From: Candidatus Omnitrophota bacterium | GTDB lineage: Bacteria > Omnitrophota > Gorgyraeia > 2-02-FULL-51-18 | Assembly (NCBI GenBank): GCA_023247935.1 | Contig: JAHFFM010000140.1 | Span: forward strand, 1 to 5,286 | Direction: 5' to 3' | DNA length: 5,286 nt | Shown: positions 4,498 through 5,286 of the stretch, in pieces | Position numbering within the stretch: the first letter of the stretch is position 1 | How the letters are laid out: every line of letters starts with the position of its first letter | Translations under genes and position numbers: made by a program | Notes under the pieces: model-generated | Database searches by the model: none | Told to the model about the DNA's origin: nothing | What the model saw: only the letters and a program-made list of their open reading frames with translations

Positions 4498-5286
4498 GTC
4501 TTATTTTTGCAGGCATTTTATTCGCCACCTTTGATTCCGGCGCGTTCAGTGCGGACAAAAAGACGAATCGAGCCGGTTTAACCGACGCGCTGCAAACCCA
4601 GCAGCCCAACCTCGATTTCGCAAATGGTCTTTACGCGCGGAAAATGTACGGCCCCGCCATCGCGGAATACGAGAAATTTCTCAAGCATAACCCGGATTCT
4701 CCGGACGCTTCTTCCGCGCGTTTTCGTTACGCGGACTCTCTTTATTTCTCAAAGGATTACGCCGCCTCGATCGCGCATTTCGATTTATTTTTAAAAGAGC
4801 ACCCTCAAGACAAGCGCACGCCAGTGGCCACATTCCGGCTGGGTACCGCTCGTTTTTATCAGGGCAATTTGCCGCGAGCCATCCGCACCTTTGTCAGGCT
4901 TTCCAAAACAGCCGAAGACCCTTTGATCCGTTATGGCGCCAAATTCTATCTCGCCAAATGCATTGAACAAAAAGGAAGAAATGAAGCGCGCGCTTTGAGC
5001 ATTTATGAAAAGATTGTCCAGGAAAACCCGCAGAATGAGTACGTTTCTTACGCTGGCATTGCGATTGGTGACTCTTACATTAAGTCAAAAGATTATGAGC
5101 ACGCGCTTATCGGTTATCTTGCCGCCGCTTCGAATGAAAATCCCGCAGAATTATCCAGGCAGTCCAAATTCAAAGTCGCGGAAATTTATTTCATTCAAAA
5201 AGATTTCAGTTCCGCCGCTTCTTTTTATCAGCGTGTATTTGAAGGGCCTTCTTACGGCCAGGAAGATGATTTGAAAGGAAAAGCCT
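4461..5286 (+). CDS. Secreted TPR-repeat protein (partial, runs off right edge)
   Basis: The frame from the ATG at 4461 is open to the window end, giving 275 residues. The N-terminus is a good signal peptide: basic RHHKR (6-10), hydrophobic TIGLIFAGILFATF, and a likely cut after AFSA (28-31). No lipobox Cys is present, so a soluble periplasmic protein is expected. From about residue 52 there are roughly six TPR-like helical hairpins of 34-38 residues; signatures include FANGLYARKMYGPAIAEYEK with FLKHNP, YADSLYFSKDYAASIAHF with FLKEHP, LAKCIEQKGR with IYEKIVQENP, IGDSYIKSKDYEHALIGY, and VAEIYFIQKDFSSAASFY. The start lies 37 bp inside the exbD-type gene with only a weak upstream GCGGG, so translation is probably coupled. 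Secreted TPR proteins such as YbgF/CpoB are known neighbours of Tol/Exb genes; here it may be a periplasmic partner or assembly factor. TTG at 4443 is a less likely start. Confidence 0.85.
   Translation, partial: MEYFLRHHKRTIGLIFAGILFATFDSGAFSADKKTNRAGLTDALQTQQPNLDFANGLYARKMYGPAIAEYEKFLKHNPDSPDASSARFRYADSLYFSKDYAASIAHFDLFLKEHPQDKRTPVATFRLGTARFYQGNLPRAIRTFVRLSKTAEDPLIRYGAKFYLAKCIEQKGRNEARALSIYEKIVQENPQNEYVSYAGIAIGDSYIKSKDYEHALIGYLAAASNENPAELSRQSKFKVAEIYFIQKDFSSAASFYQRVFEGPSYGQEDDLKGKA

Noticed and set aside
4277..4609. A minus-strand frame of 110 codons across the exbD-TPR junction
   Set aside because: It lies antisense to two well-supported genes and its translation shows no recognisable domain.
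5005..5274. A plus-strand frame of 89 codons near the right edge
   Set aside because: It lies in another frame of the TPR gene, whose own frame is open to the window end and shows clear TPR periodicity.

Overview
The window reads as a piece of a diderm (Gram-negative) bacterial chromosome, probably from an uncultured lineage. The evidence is an ExbB/ExbD-type inner-membrane motor pair, a secreted TPR protein, and interspersed palindromic repeats near gene ends. A candidate phylum such as Omnitrophota, or a deltaproteobacterial-type group, would fit, but nothing here fixes the taxonomy.

Left edge (1-350): the last codons of an unidentified plus-strand gene overlap, by ATGA, a small DUF2442-type gene. 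The C-terminal tail of that gene is encoded by a 93-bp hairpin repeat unit, which also supplies its stop codon. The hairpin sits between two convergent genes and could terminate both.

Centre (379-2934): two tandem minus-strand paralogues each encode an AAA ATPase (AAA_14-like) with a DUF4143-type C-terminal region. Each has an intact Walker A, Walker B and a PD-(D/E)XK-like D...ExK signature. Neither has a Shine-Dalgarno sequence. In both, a sigma70-like promoter of the same geometry (TTGAC[C/T], 17 nt, TA-rich -10 box, 6 nt, ATG) places the predicted +1 on the A of the start codon, so both may be leaderless. In the downstream paralogue the promoter is embedded in a perfect 16-bp inverted repeat that abuts the ATG, as expected of an autoregulatory operator. 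A solo arm of the hairpin repeat supplies the stop codon of the upstream paralogue. Full 93-bp hairpin units bracket the two-gene block (249-341 and 2959-3051).

Intergenic stretch (2895-3240): this holds the promoter of the upstream ATPase, the second hairpin unit, a possible coding remnant, and an extended -10 promoter plus Shine-Dalgarno for the rightward operon.

Right part (3241-5286, running off the window): a rightward operon of an ExbB/TolQ-type proton channel, an ExbD/TolR-type partner and a signal-peptide TPR protein that overlaps the exbD-type gene by 37 bp. The first two would form a proton-motive-force-driven complex in the inner membrane, with the TPR protein acting in the periplasm. 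No TonB/TolA gene is visible before the edge. A separate mobile-type palindromic repeat and a 14-bp tandem duplication separate the first two genes of this operon. Its ExbB-type protein has Lys where ExbB/TolQ usually have a conserved pore Glu.
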